The notes beneath the pieces are model-generated. The model was not told the origin of the DNA. It ran no database searches and saw only the letters and a list, made by a program, of their open reading frames with translations. Below, one piece after another: positions 1 to 7,035 of a stretch of 51,521 bases of DNA. The stretch spans positions 1 through 51,521 of the forward strand of contig JAMCTM010000007.1 of NCBI GenBank assembly GCA_023379465.1, given 5' to 3'. The stretch is from Patescibacteria group bacterium (GTDB taxonomy: Bacteria > Patescibacteria > Microgenomatia > Levybacterales > UBA12049). Position 1 is the first letter of the stretch. Every line of letters begins with the position of its first letter. The position numbers were made by a program, and so were the translations under genes.

Positions 1-26
1 GGGCTTGTTTAAAATGCGAAGACTGA

Positions 27-76
27 ACTTTTTACTTTTGAATTGTGTCTTTGATTTTTGCATTTTGACTTTTGAG
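27..76. repeat. degenerate 7-bp (TTTTGAC-like) repeat tract
   Basis: The stretch is built from spaced units such as ACTTTTT, ACTTTTG, TTTGATT and ATTTTGACTTTTGA, the same heptamer family found inside gap, pgk, ruvC and rpiB. No convincing gene is seen in bases 1-250. Confidence 0.6.
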
Positions 77-250
77 TTTTTTCTCTATATCTAGCGCAAA
101 AATAATCTTATGCCACTAAATCTATTGTGTCAACTAGAAATTTCTGTATCAAAAATGGTCAATGATGCCTTCTTGCCTCAAATTGAGGGCAGAGGAAAAT
201 TGCAATTTTAAAACGAACAATTATTTAAATCTTTCCGCTAATTTTGTATT

Positions 251-793
251 CTATTTACGAATGATTGACTTAAGCATATTTCTAAAGTTAATCATTCTCT
301 GCTGGTCTTTGGCAAATTCCGCCTTAAGATTTTTAGATGATTTGGCGGAAATACCGCTAATCACTTCCTGCTGTTTCATCGAGGAAAGAATCATTTTATT
401 AACCAGGCTCTTTGTGTCCTCTCCTTGTTTTCTTGCCTCTCTTAAGGAGGAGATTGCCTGGTCAAGATAGTTTTCGCCTTTGGATATGGTGGTTTCCGCT
501 AGTTGGAATTCTCCTTTTCGGGAAAGATATAGTCCCGCGTTAGTCCTTTTTTCCGATTGAAGAAGGTTAAATTCCGTCTTTTTAAGGGAATCGGAGATCA
601 AAAAACCCACTATTCTGTCTCTGATCATCTTTAAAAAGTACAATGGATTATCGGGCAAAAGGCCGGGATAGGGCAGCTGATAATCTATCTTATGTCCGTT
701 AAAAGAAGCACCTGCCTTATCCTGACTAAAGGCTTGAGGCATAACCAAGACGGTTAACAAGAAAAAGGTTGCTATGACTAAAGTTTTTTTCAT
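251..793 (-). CDS. secreted DUF5667-like protein
   Basis: A 180-residue protein with a signal peptide at about residues 1-23 (MKK start, hydrophobic core, AFS-QD cleavage region), so probably exported. The motif PGLLPDNPLYFLK followed by a charged helical region (about 43-150) matches my recollection of DUF5667, a family common in CPR and actinobacterial exported proteins. The family has no known biochemical role. The remainder is predicted helical and rich in K, E, Q and S. It lies about 55 bp downstream of the CBS-methyltransferase gene on the same strand and may be cotranscribed. The family call is moderately sure; the function is unknown. Confidence 0.75.
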   Translation of the reverse strand: MKKTLVIATFFLLTVLVMPQAFSQDKAGASFNGHKIDYQLPYPGLLPDNPLYFLKMIRDRIVGFLISDSLKKTEFNLLQSEKRTNAGLYLSRKGEFQLAETTISKGENYLDQAISSLREARKQGEDTKSLVNKMILSSMKQQEVISGISAKSSKNLKAEFAKDQQRMINFRNMLKSIIRK

Positions 794-847
794 TGTTATA
801 GATCAATCTATTAAATCTTAGGCCATAAACCGCCTATCGTCAATACC

Positions 848-2116
848 CTATCTCTCGGCTACCGCATTTAGCCAATCGCTCTCCAGCCTATCAAATTTAT
901 TGGTAAAAGACAATTTGCCATATTCTCCCTGGTACTCTCCCATGTTTCCCGCTATGGAAATTTTATTAAAACCTGATTCTTTTAAGGCTTGGAGAAGGAT
1001 ACGATCTGTTATGTAATGAATTTTTATTGTTGTTATACCTTTAAAGATCCAATTTTCTCCGTCACTATCAAATATTACCGTGTGGTGAAAAAGAATATTG
1101 CCTGCTTTCCTGTCAAAAAACTCCATAAGCAAATGTTCTTTCTCATCGTTAGTCCTTGATTTTTGTATCTTAAAATTTAAGAGTCTATCTTTTTTAATCA
1201 AAAGCTTCTCAAGATTAAGAGTCTGAATAATAAATATTCCGTTTTTCTTATCTAGCAACTGATATATCTGTTTAAACAATGTTTTTAGCGATACAGGAAT
1301 ATAAGGCAGAGAATTACCCATACATATTGCCGCATCAAATTTCCTACTGATTTTATCAGAAAAGTTAGTAAAATCGGTCAGCATAAAATCAACTCTCTTT
1401 TTATACTGGCTAGCTAGCTTATTCCTTTCTTTATTTGCGATATCAACCATAATCTCATTGTGATCTAATCCTAAAATCTTATAATTTGTCTTCTTAGCTA
1501 ACTCTAACGTATATCTTCCGGTCCATACTCCAATATCCAATATTGACTGTGCATTATTAGTTTTTAGCAGATTTAAAAGCACAGGAAATTCATAATTTAG
1601 ACGCTTTCCCCAGTTAACCATCAAATTGTAATAACGCGCAACAAAACTGGCATAGCTTTGTGTCTCCAATTTAGGGAGCTCATTTTTTATAAGTTGCCTA
1701 AAGATATCTCCTTGCGAAACAATGCCTAAAAGGTGACCTTTCGCATCAATAACAGGAAGCCTGCTAACACGATTTATAAGCATTTTTGATTGCGCCTCCA
1801 TAAGAGAAACATTAGGAGATACGCTAATTACCTGTTCGTTCATCAATTCTTTAATAGACATGTCAAAGATGTTTTTTAGGTTGTGCTCCATCGCTTCGAA
1901 GCTCTTGGCATGCACATAGTCTTCTATCAAATCCTGCATAGAAGGATAAAGTTTTATGAGAATATCTTGTTCCGTGACTATGCCAATCAGTTTTCCACCT
2001 TTAACAACAGGAACCCCTGATATGCCCAAGTTAAAAATAATTCTGGCAACCTCCTTTATCTTTTGATCAGGAGAGACAGTTACTACTGTTTTCTGCATTA
2101 TTTCCAGGAGTTTCAT
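848..2116 (-). CDS. tandem CBS domains fused to a SAM-dependent methyltransferase
   Basis: Residues 1-60 and about 85-143 are two CBS motifs (GIVTEQDIL and GIVSQGDIF mark the ends of each), a Bateman module that usually senses adenine nucleotides or SAM. Residues about 145-410 form a class I methyltransferase: motif I is ILDIGVWTGRY, then GLDHNEIM as the acidic strand-2 loop and CMGNSLPYI as the motif IV region, which resembles glycine/sarcosine-type N-methyltransferases. Motif I has V-W where most relatives have C-G, so SAM binding may be altered. The substrate is unknown. Only 9 bp separate it from the upstream GNAT gene, which suggests an operon. The architecture is clear; activity is inferred. 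Confidence 0.8.
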   Translation of the reverse strand: MKLLEIMQKTVVTVSPDQKIKEVARIIFNLGISGVPVVKGGKLIGIVTEQDILIKLYPSMQDLIEDYVHAKSFEAMEHNLKNIFDMSIKELMNEQVISVSPNVSLMEAQSKMLINRVSRLPVIDAKGHLLGIVSQGDIFRQLIKNELPKLETQSYASFVARYYNLMVNWGKRLNYEFPVLLNLLKTNNAQSILDIGVWTGRYTLELAKKTNYKILGLDHNEIMVDIANKERNKLASQYKKRVDFMLTDFTNFSDKISRKFDAAICMGNSLPYIPVSLKTLFKQIYQLLDKKNGIFIIQTLNLEKLLIKKDRLLNFKIQKSRTNDEKEHLLMEFFDRKAGNILFHHTVIFDSDGENWIFKGITTIKIHYITDRILLQALKESGFNKISIAGNMGEYQGEYGKLSFTNKFDRLESDWLNAVAER

Positions 2117-2125
2117 ATAGTTTTA

Positions 2126-2878
2126 TTATGCAGCTATTTTAAGATTCTCGCAAGGCGCAATCCTAGGATTTACCGTCTTTTTCCTTTTATAAAATTCAGG
2201 GGTCTCACGAAGATATATTGCGTCTCTATCGGTCTTTATTCCTCTTTTTTCAGCATACTCAGGCCAATGCGGAACGCTAGGCACAATCTGGAAACCTAAT
2301 CCTCTAAAGAATTGATAATTTCTGCTCCAAGATCCGGCACGCTCATCGCTCATTACCCAAGCTCGGACTTCCCTTGCGCCTTTACCGCCATAACCCCTAT
2401 GTCGATAAAATGCATACTCTAAAGCAGTTGCAACCAATGTGGTCCCTACACCACATCTTTGGCTTTCAGGCCTAACAATCAACCGTTCTAAAGATGCTAT
2501 GCCCGATGCTAAGTCCACAGATGGGTCGCCTCGCCATCGTAATGTCTCTACTCCTAATAATTCCCCCAAAGGATTAACTGCCGCCAAAGGTGTTATTTTT
2601 TTTGGCTCACCAGAGTTTGTGTAATAATTCCACAGCTCAACGCAACAAGCCGACACCTCATTCGTATCTGCCCAATTCTTCGGTAAGCTAGGTACAGGAT
2701 CTAGATGTTTTCTTATTTCTGGATCAGCTGCAATCCATTTCAAAATATGCTGCATATCACCAAGTTCTATGCTTCTAACTTCTGCAACCCTAGACCTTTC
2801 CTGTCTTTCCTGTTCTGTTGGCCTTCGAGGAAAAATAGCCTTAAATGAACCCCTAAACTCCTCAATAAACCTGCTCAT
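2126..2878 (-). CDS. GNAT-family N-acetyltransferase
   Basis: A 250-residue protein whose centre carries the GNAT acetyl-CoA loop (RLIVRPESQRCGVGTTLV, R/Q-x-x-G-x-G/A type, about residues 133-150) followed by the usual helix (ATALEYAFYR). The roughly 55 N-terminal residues and the C-terminal tail fall outside the core fold. The acceptor substrate cannot be predicted. It has its own good promoter (TTGACA, 17-bp spacer, TATAAT) and heads a minus-strand unit with the CBS-methyltransferase gene. Confidence 0.75.
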   Translation of the reverse strand: MSRFIEEFRGSFKAIFPRRPTEQERQERSRVAEVRSIELGDMQHILKWIAADPEIRKHLDPVPSLPKNWADTNEVSACCVELWNYYTNSGEPKKITPLAAVNPLGELLGVETLRWRGDPSVDLASGIASLERLIVRPESQRCGVGTTLVATALEYAFYRHRGYGGKGAREVRAWVMSDERAGSWSRNYQFFRGLGFQIVPSVPHWPEYAEKRGIKTDRDAIYLRETPEFYKRKKTVNPRIAPCENLKIAA

Positions 2879-2905
2879 AAGAAATTACGTAGATAAAGTT
2901 AAGGC

Positions 2906-2934
2906 ATTATATTATAATGGTATAGGCTTGTCAA
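2906..2934 (-). promoter_or_regulatory. sigma70-type promoter of the GNAT gene
   Basis: Reading the minus strand, TTGACA (2934-2929), a 17-bp spacer and TATAAT (2911-2906) form a near-perfect housekeeping promoter. The start codon is 27 nt past the -10, so a short leader of about 20 nt is expected here. Confidence 0.75.
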
Positions 2935-2938
2935 AAAT

Positions 2939-3352
2939 ATGAATAAACCCTTAATGCTCATCTTTGGTGCTACCTTTCTTTGGGGACTTTGGGCATTCTT
3001 TGCCAAAATCGCATCAGATAAAATCGGTGTGCAAGCCAGTTTATGGGATTCCATTACCTTAATCTTCGCGATTATTATTTATTTAGGCTTAACCAAGGAG
3101 CTTTCTAATCTAAAGGCTGACAAATTCGGCATTACAATGGCTCTTCTGGCAGGACTGTGTGCGGGAGTAGCCTCTGTTTTCTTTTTTATTGTTATACAAA
3201 AAAAACCCGCTGGAATAGTTATTACATTAAGTTCCTTGTATCCAATTATCACTATACTGCTCTCGCTAGTCTTTCTTAAAGAAAACCTAACTTTAAATAA
3301 AATATTGGGTTTTATCTTTGCGTTTATTGCTATCTTTCTTTTGAATCTTTAA
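2939..3352 (+). CDS. EamA/DMT-family membrane protein, half-size
   Basis: A 137-residue, very hydrophobic protein with about five membrane segments (roughly residues 3-22, 31-50, 63-85, 91-112 and 116-135). The N-terminal LIFGATFLWGLWAFFAKIA and the late P-x-x-T-x-x-L-x-x-x-F-L-K-E-x-L pattern are typical of one EamA repeat. Full-length drug/metabolite transporters have two such repeats, so this one would need to dimerise. The substrate is unknown. It is divergent from the GNAT gene and its last 23 bases overlap the 3' end of the convergent kinase gene. Confidence 0.8.
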   Translation: MNKPLMLIFGATFLWGLWAFFAKIASDKIGVQASLWDSITLIFAIIIYLGLTKELSNLKADKFGITMALLAGLCAGVASVFFFIVIQKKPAGIVITLSSLYPIITILLSLVFLKENLTLNKILGFIFAFIAIFLLNL

Positions 3353-3932
3353 TCCCCAGCTCCTCAAGCACTATCTTTAATGTTTCATCTTGGTTGTGGG
3401 AATAGGTATTTATGACCAAATCGTAATATTTTTTGTCCCAGTAAACCCATTCTTGATTTCCGTTTGCGTATATTCTCCTCCACTTGTCCAAATCATTTTT
3501 TTCTCTCTCAAAAACCTCCTCCTTTGCCTGTTCAACCGATATGCGCTCCCTGTTAACAAGCCTGTCTATGCGTATCTGTGTCTGATCATTTCCCTGGGGA
3601 TCATCACAGACAACGCCTATTTTAAACACGCCGTCTATGCCCTGGGCATTAAAACCCGCCAGTTTTGTTTCAAGAATAATATTCTTCCCATTTTCAAGTA
3701 TTCTTTTAAGCGAAGCGTCAAAATCCTCATCGTTCTTGTCGGGACGAAGATTTGTGTCTTTCTCCGAAAGCCCAAGCTTGGCACGCAAAGCCTCCCAAAA
3801 AACCTCTCCCCCTTCAATATGACGCCAGCCCAGGTGAAGAGCTAACTTATGGGCAAGGGTCGTAGATCCTGAGGCAATCCTGCCTGATACGGTTATAATT
3901 TTAATTCCAGGAAGATCAATTGGACTATCCAT
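3330..3932 (-). CDS. cytidylate kinase-like (Cytidylate_kin2-type) P-loop kinase
   Basis: A 200-residue P-loop protein beginning GIKIITVSGRIASGSTTLAH, in which the loop is GRIASGST and lacks the Walker A lysine. Cytidylate_kin2 proteins commonly show such a loop (GSGG/GSGT type). A KLALHLGWRHIEGGEVFWE segment follows, as in archaeal CMP-kinase-like proteins. Later RIDRLVNRERIS and a C-terminal Y-Y-D-L-V-I-N-T strand fit nucleotide monophosphate kinase folds. It may phosphorylate CMP/dCMP, but the substrate is not established for this subgroup. It converges on and overlaps the EamA gene. Confidence 0.7.
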   Translation of the reverse strand: MDSPIDLPGIKIITVSGRIASGSTTLAHKLALHLGWRHIEGGEVFWEALRAKLGLSEKDTNLRPDKNDEDFDASLKRILENGKNIILETKLAGFNAQGIDGVFKIGVVCDDPQGNDQTQIRIDRLVNRERISVEQAKEEVFEREKNDLDKWRRIYANGNQEWVYWDKKYYDLVINTYSHNQDETLKIVLEELGIKDSKER

Positions 3933-3996
3933 AAATGCTAGATGCTACTGATTCTCTTTATTTAACAATTTTACAATCAAAACACACAATAATCCT

Positions 3997-5076
3997 TCAC
4001 TTTCCTACCATTATAACCTCTTCCACCAGCCGGTTGGCATATCCCCACTCGTTATCATACCAGGCGACAATCTTAGCCAAATTACCGCCAACCACTTTTG
4101 TTAAAGAGAGATCCGCGATTGAGGAATGGGAATTGCCTACTATATCGGATGAAACAAGCGGGTCCTCCGTTACCGCGAATATGCCTTTGTAAACAGGATT
4201 TTCCGCTTCTTTTTTTAAAACTCCATTGACCTCATCGGCAGTGGTCTCTTTTTTCAAAAGAAAGGTAAAATCCGACAATGAGCCAACTGCCACGGGAACC
4301 CTAATTGATAATCCGGCAAAGATGCCTGCTAATTCCGGCACCGCTTCGGACGCGGCAATGGTTGCGCCGGTTGATGTGGGAATAATATTTTGAGCAGCCG
4401 ATCTTGCCCTTCTGTAATCTTTGTGCCCCCCATCCTGGAGTCTCTGATCCGAAGTGTATCCGTGAATAGTGGTCATCATCGCCTTTTCAACGCCAAAATG
4501 ATCAACCATGATTTTGGCAACAGGGGCTATGCAATTGGTTGTGCAGGAGGCATTGTTTATCAGGGCCTCGCCCTGATATTTTTCATCGTTGACCGACAGA
4601 ACATAGGTTGTTACGTTGCCGCCTTTAACCGGTGCGGACAAAACAACCTTTTTGGCCCCGGCTTCAAGATGAAGCTTTAACTTATCCTCTGTTCTGAAAT
4701 GCCCGGTTGATTCAATAACCACGTCCACCCCCAAATCCTGCCAGGGCAGAAGACTCGGATCCTTCTGGGAAAAAACAGGAATCTCTTTTTCATCAATAAT
4801 TAAACTCCCAATATAATCGTCTCTATTTTGAACATTTGGAATTTGTCCGCCTGAATTTGATTTGAGATTTGAAATTTGAGATTTGAAATTTAAGGCATGA
4901 TTCTGAAGCATGCCATATGAAGAATCATATTCAAGAAGATACATCCAGCCTTTAATATCGGTTGAGGAACCGGCGTTGATGGCAACCACCTCTATTTCGG
5001 ATAGATGTTTTTCCAGAATCACCCGATGCGCTACCCTTCCGATTCTTCCGTAACCATTAATCGCCGCCCTTATCAT
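3997..5076 (-). CDS. gap: glyceraldehyde-3-phosphate dehydrogenase, type I
   Basis: Oxidises and phosphorylates glyceraldehyde 3-phosphate with NAD(P). The N-terminal dinucleotide fold is INGYGRIGR (residues 7-15), the catalytic cysteine sits in ASCTTNCIAPVAK, and the C-terminal WYDNEWGYANRLV is canonical. At 359 residues it is about 20-25 longer than usual. The excess is a hydrophilic insertion at about residues 62-84, after DSSYGMLQN, encoded by 7-bp repeats (4827-4892). The strand continues normally afterwards (YIGSLIIDEKEIPVF), so the frame is kept. It has its own promoter ending 6 nt before the ATG, which predicts a leaderless mRNA, and lies downstream of pgk. Confidence 0.97.
   Translation of the reverse strand: MIRAAINGYGRIGRVAHRVILEKHLSEIEVVAINAGSSTDIKGWMYLLEYDSSYGMLQNHALNFKSQISNLKSNSGGQIPNVQNRDDYIGSLIIDEKEIPVFSQKDPSLLPWQDLGVDVVIESTGHFRTEDKLKLHLEAGAKKVVLSAPVKGGNVTTYVLSVNDEKYQGEALINNASCTTNCIAPVAKIMVDHFGVEKAMMTTIHGYTSDQRLQDGGHKDYRRARSAAQNIIPTSTGATIAASEAVPELAGIFAGLSIRVPVAVGSLSDFTFLLKKETTADEVNGVLKKEAENPVYKGIFAVTEDPLVSSDIVGNSHSSIADLSLTKVVGGNLAKIVAWYDNEWGYANRLVEEVIMVGK
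4827..4892. repeat. 7-bp repeat insert inside gap (ATTTGAA/ATTTGAG units)
   Basis: The right part (4867-4892) is ATTTGAA, ATTTGAG, ATTTGAA, ATTTA in register. Degenerate TTTGAA, TTTGGAA and TTTGATTTGAG units extend left to 4827. In the gap frame the tract encodes K/S/N/Q-rich residues. The other strand would hit TGA in every frame. Confidence 0.85.
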
Positions 5077-5082
5077 AGTTTT

Positions 5083-5111
5083 AGTATAAAAGTTTAACCG
5101 GATTTTAGCAA
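5083..5111 (-). promoter_or_regulatory. promoter of gap, leaderless spacing
   Basis: On the minus strand TTGCTA (5111-5106), a 17-bp spacer and TATACT (5088-5083) precede the ATG by exactly 6 nt, so transcription should begin at or within one or two bases of the start codon. No Shine-Dalgarno sequence could fit. Confidence 0.7.
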
Positions 5112-5140
5112 GAGAGAATCCACCCGCAGAAAAACAGTTT

Positions 5141-6301
5141 TTATTTTACAAGGGCCGCAAGTCCCGGCAGTTTTTCGCCCGATAGAAATGAAAGCATTGC
5201 GCCCCCTCCGGTTGAGACAAAATTAAATTTATCAATCAAGCCGATTTTTCTCAAAAACTCTGTTGTGTCCCCGCCGCCGACTACTGAATAAGCACTGCCC
5301 TTGATAACCGCCTCGGCGATTCTCCGCGAGGCATGATTCAAATCGTCTTCATCCAACTTTTGACTTTTGACTTTTGACTTTTGACTTATCTTTCCCATTG
5401 TTCCATTCCAAACAACTGTTTTCGCCCGATCAATAACCTCGATAAAATTTACAATGCTGTTTTCCAAAATCCCTGTCCCCTCGGGGTTTAAATCGGCAAC
5501 CAAAAGAAGGGCATTTGCTTTACTCTTTTGATGCTCGAGCCGGATAAAGGTCTTCGACTCCTCGGCTATTTTCCCTCCAACCAAAACATAATCCGCCAGG
5601 CCGTACATTTTTATAACCAAAGGAAGTTTGGTTTCTATCTTTTTCCCGCCGATAACAACAGCCAGCGGTCTTTGGGGATTTTTAATAACCGAGTCTAAAC
5701 GCGAAACCTCCTCTTCCAAATGAAAACCGGCAAAACAGGGCAGAAGTTTCGGCACACCGACTATCGAAGCATGAACCCTATGACAAACCGAAAACGCGTC
5801 GTTCACATAAATATCCGCCAGGCCTGCCAGTTTTTTGGCAAAATCAGGGTCATTCTCTTCCTCTCCTCTATAAAATCTTAGATTCTCAAGCAAAAATAGC
5901 CGAGTACCAATCTCCCAGCCAGCAAACTCTCCCAATTTCTTAAATCTTAAATCATAAACCTTAAATCTATCCGCCAACCACTTTGCCACCGGCTCCAAAC
6001 TAAACTGTTTATTTTCTCTGGACATTTGAAATTTGATATTCTTGTCCTGAGCTTGTCGAATGGATGATATTTGATATTCCGGGCGCGGTCGTCCGAGATG
6101 CCCTCCGATAATAACCTTTGTCTTATTCCCAAGAAGAAAGTTTAAAGTTTCCAGTCCCGCTTTAAGCCTCGCATCGTCCTCTATTTTGTACTTTTGACTT
6201 TTTACTTTTGACTTTTGACTTATCATTGGTACATCCAGATCCAACCTTAAAAAAACCGTCTTTCCTTTAACATCGGCTCTTTTAGCAACAGGCAAATTCA
6301 T
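5141..6301 (-). CDS. pgk: phosphoglycerate kinase with three repeat-encoded inserts
   Basis: Transfers phosphate from 1,3-bisphosphoglycerate to ADP. Family marks are VFLRLDLDVPM, GGHLGRP, YVNDAFSVCHRVHAS, WNGTMG, VVGGGDTTEF and STGGGAMLSFLSG. Three hydrophilic inserts interrupt otherwise alignable sequence: residues about 27-39 (SQKSKVKSQK), about 75-97 (heptamers around a REP-like core encoding IRQAQDKN), and about 305-316 (SQKSKVKSQK again). All keep frame and fall in loops between conserved blocks. The gene starts 1 nt after the toxin stop (TAATATG), so it appears to be read from the toxin-antitoxin promoter or by translational coupling. Confidence 0.96.
   Translation of the reverse strand: MNLPVAKRADVKGKTVFLRLDLDVPMISQKSKVKSQKYKIEDDARLKAGLETLNFLLGNKTKVIIGGHLGRPRPEYQISSIRQAQDKNIKFQMSRENKQFSLEPVAKWLADRFKVYDLRFKKLGEFAGWEIGTRLFLLENLRFYRGEEENDPDFAKKLAGLADIYVNDAFSVCHRVHASIVGVPKLLPCFAGFHLEEEVSRLDSVIKNPQRPLAVVIGGKKIETKLPLVIKMYGLADYVLVGGKIAEESKTFIRLEHQKSKANALLLVADLNPEGTGILENSIVNFIEVIDRAKTVVWNGTMGKISQKSKVKSQKLDEDDLNHASRRIAEAVIKGSAYSVVGGGDTTEFLRKIGLIDKFNFVSTGGGAMLSFLSGEKLPGLAALVK
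5356..5388. repeat. four perfect ACTTTTG heptamers inside pgk (C-terminal domain)
   Basis: Exact units occupy 5356-5362, 5363-5369, 5370-5376 and 5377-5383, ending in ACTTATC. The minus strand reads S-K-V-K-S-Q-K per 21 bp and is open in all frames. Confidence 0.95.
6022..6079. repeat. REP-like core flanked by 11-bp direct repeats inside pgk
   Basis: The core contains TCCTGAGCTTGTCGAA (6045-6060). It is bracketed by an 11-bp direct repeat ATTTGATATTC at 6031-6041 and 6069-6079, which looks like a duplicated target or heptamer-derived flank. More TTTGAA-type units lie at 6022-6030. The pgk frame stays open across it. Confidence 0.8.
6190..6222. repeat. heptamer array inside pgk (N-terminal domain)
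   Basis: Units are ACTTTTG (6190-6196), ACTTTTT (6197-6203), ACTTTTG (6204-6210) and ACTTTTG (6211-6217), ending in ACTTATC as in the other pgk array. Both arrays therefore begin with the same junction on the coding strand. Confidence 0.93.
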
Positions 6302-6302
6302 A

Positions 6303-6704
6303 TTAGTTTCTTAACTTTTCAGGGTCAAATAAACGAAGACCGGGAATTTTAGCAAAATCTTTTTTATTGTTGGTCGCTAACTTAGCATTAAGATAGATTG
6401 CGGTTGAGGCGATAATCAAATCCGCCAGACTTGCCCCTGATGTATACATCTTTCGTCGTAAAATCATACCTAAAATATAGGCAATCTCTTCATTTAAGTC
6501 TTGTGTTTGAAACCATGATAGATACTTTTTTGACTCCTTTTCACCCAGCTCTGTTTCCGCTTTCTTATCGTTGAGATACTCTGCAATAACAATCGTTGGC
6601 ACCACTAATCTTACATCCTCTAATTGAAGAAAAAGCTTAACCCACGGAGCAAAACCATATATATTATCAATAAGAATATCCGTATCTAAAACAATTATCT
6701 TCAC
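6303..6704 (-). CDS. VapC-like PIN-domain toxin
   Basis: A 133-residue PIN domain. IIVLDTDILIDNI carries the first acidic pair (D7, D9), a mid Glu lies in VIAEYLND, and the third acidic cluster is in SLADLIIASTAI. The segment LATNNKKDFAKIPGL is typical of the VapC C-terminus. Such toxins are Mg-dependent RNases. The GTG start (6704) overlaps the antitoxin stop (GTGA). The stop lies 1 nt before the pgk start, an unusual position for a toxin. Family call strong; target RNA unknown. Confidence 0.88.
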   Translation of the reverse strand: MKIIVLDTDILIDNIYGFAPWVKLFLQLEDVRLVVPTIVIAEYLNDKKAETELGEKESKKYLSWFQTQDLNEEIAYILGMILRRKMYTSGASLADLIIASTAIYLNAKLATNNKKDFAKIPGLRLFDPEKLRN

Positions 6705-6997
6705 GTAATTATACCTTTGGAGAGATTTTCAAGATATTTACGTTCTTTTTTCTTCCAGGCGGGAGCATCAAGCACCGACCAATATTTTCTCTTCTTGTAT
6801 TTGCCAAAAACTCTCCGTAACTTAGCCAGCGTCTCCTCTATTTCTTCTGCTGTTGGCCTTTTTCGCGCTTCCGGAATAATTCTCACGCTTCCCGCATGTT
6901 CTTTTTCCACAATAAACTCCTCGCCTTTAAAAATAACAGCGTTGAGAATCTCAAAAAAATTATTCCTTGCCTTGGTTGCGGAGATGATATTTTTCAT
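6701..6997 (-). CDS. Phd/YefM-type antitoxin
   Basis: A 98-residue protein. The N-terminal MKNIISATKARNNFFEILNAV is the Phd/YefM DNA-binding module, followed by GEEFIVEKEHAGSVRIIP. The basic C-terminal half (KRKYWSVLDAPAWKKKERKYL) would wrap the PIN toxin. It heads the operon antitoxin-toxin-pgk. The promoter holds a TGTACA-TTA-TGTACA inverted repeat between -35 and -10, a plausible autoregulatory operator (inference). Confidence 0.85.
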   Translation of the reverse strand: MKNIISATKARNNFFEILNAVIFKGEEFIVEKEHAGSVRIIPEARKRPTAEEIEETLAKLRRVFGKYKKRKYWSVLDAPAWKKKERKYLENLSKGIIT

Positions 6998-7006
6998 AAC
7001 AGATTA

Positions 7007-7035
7007 AGTGTACATAATGTACATCGCATTGTCAA
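7007..7035 (-). promoter_or_regulatory. promoter and operator of the vapBC-like/pgk operon
   Basis: On the minus strand TTGACA (7035-7030), a 17-bp spacer and TACACT (7012-7007) lie 9 nt upstream of the ATG. The spacer contains TGTACATTATGTACA, a dyad. The neighbouring CvpA-CAP gene stops at 7036, directly against the -35. Confidence 0.75.
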
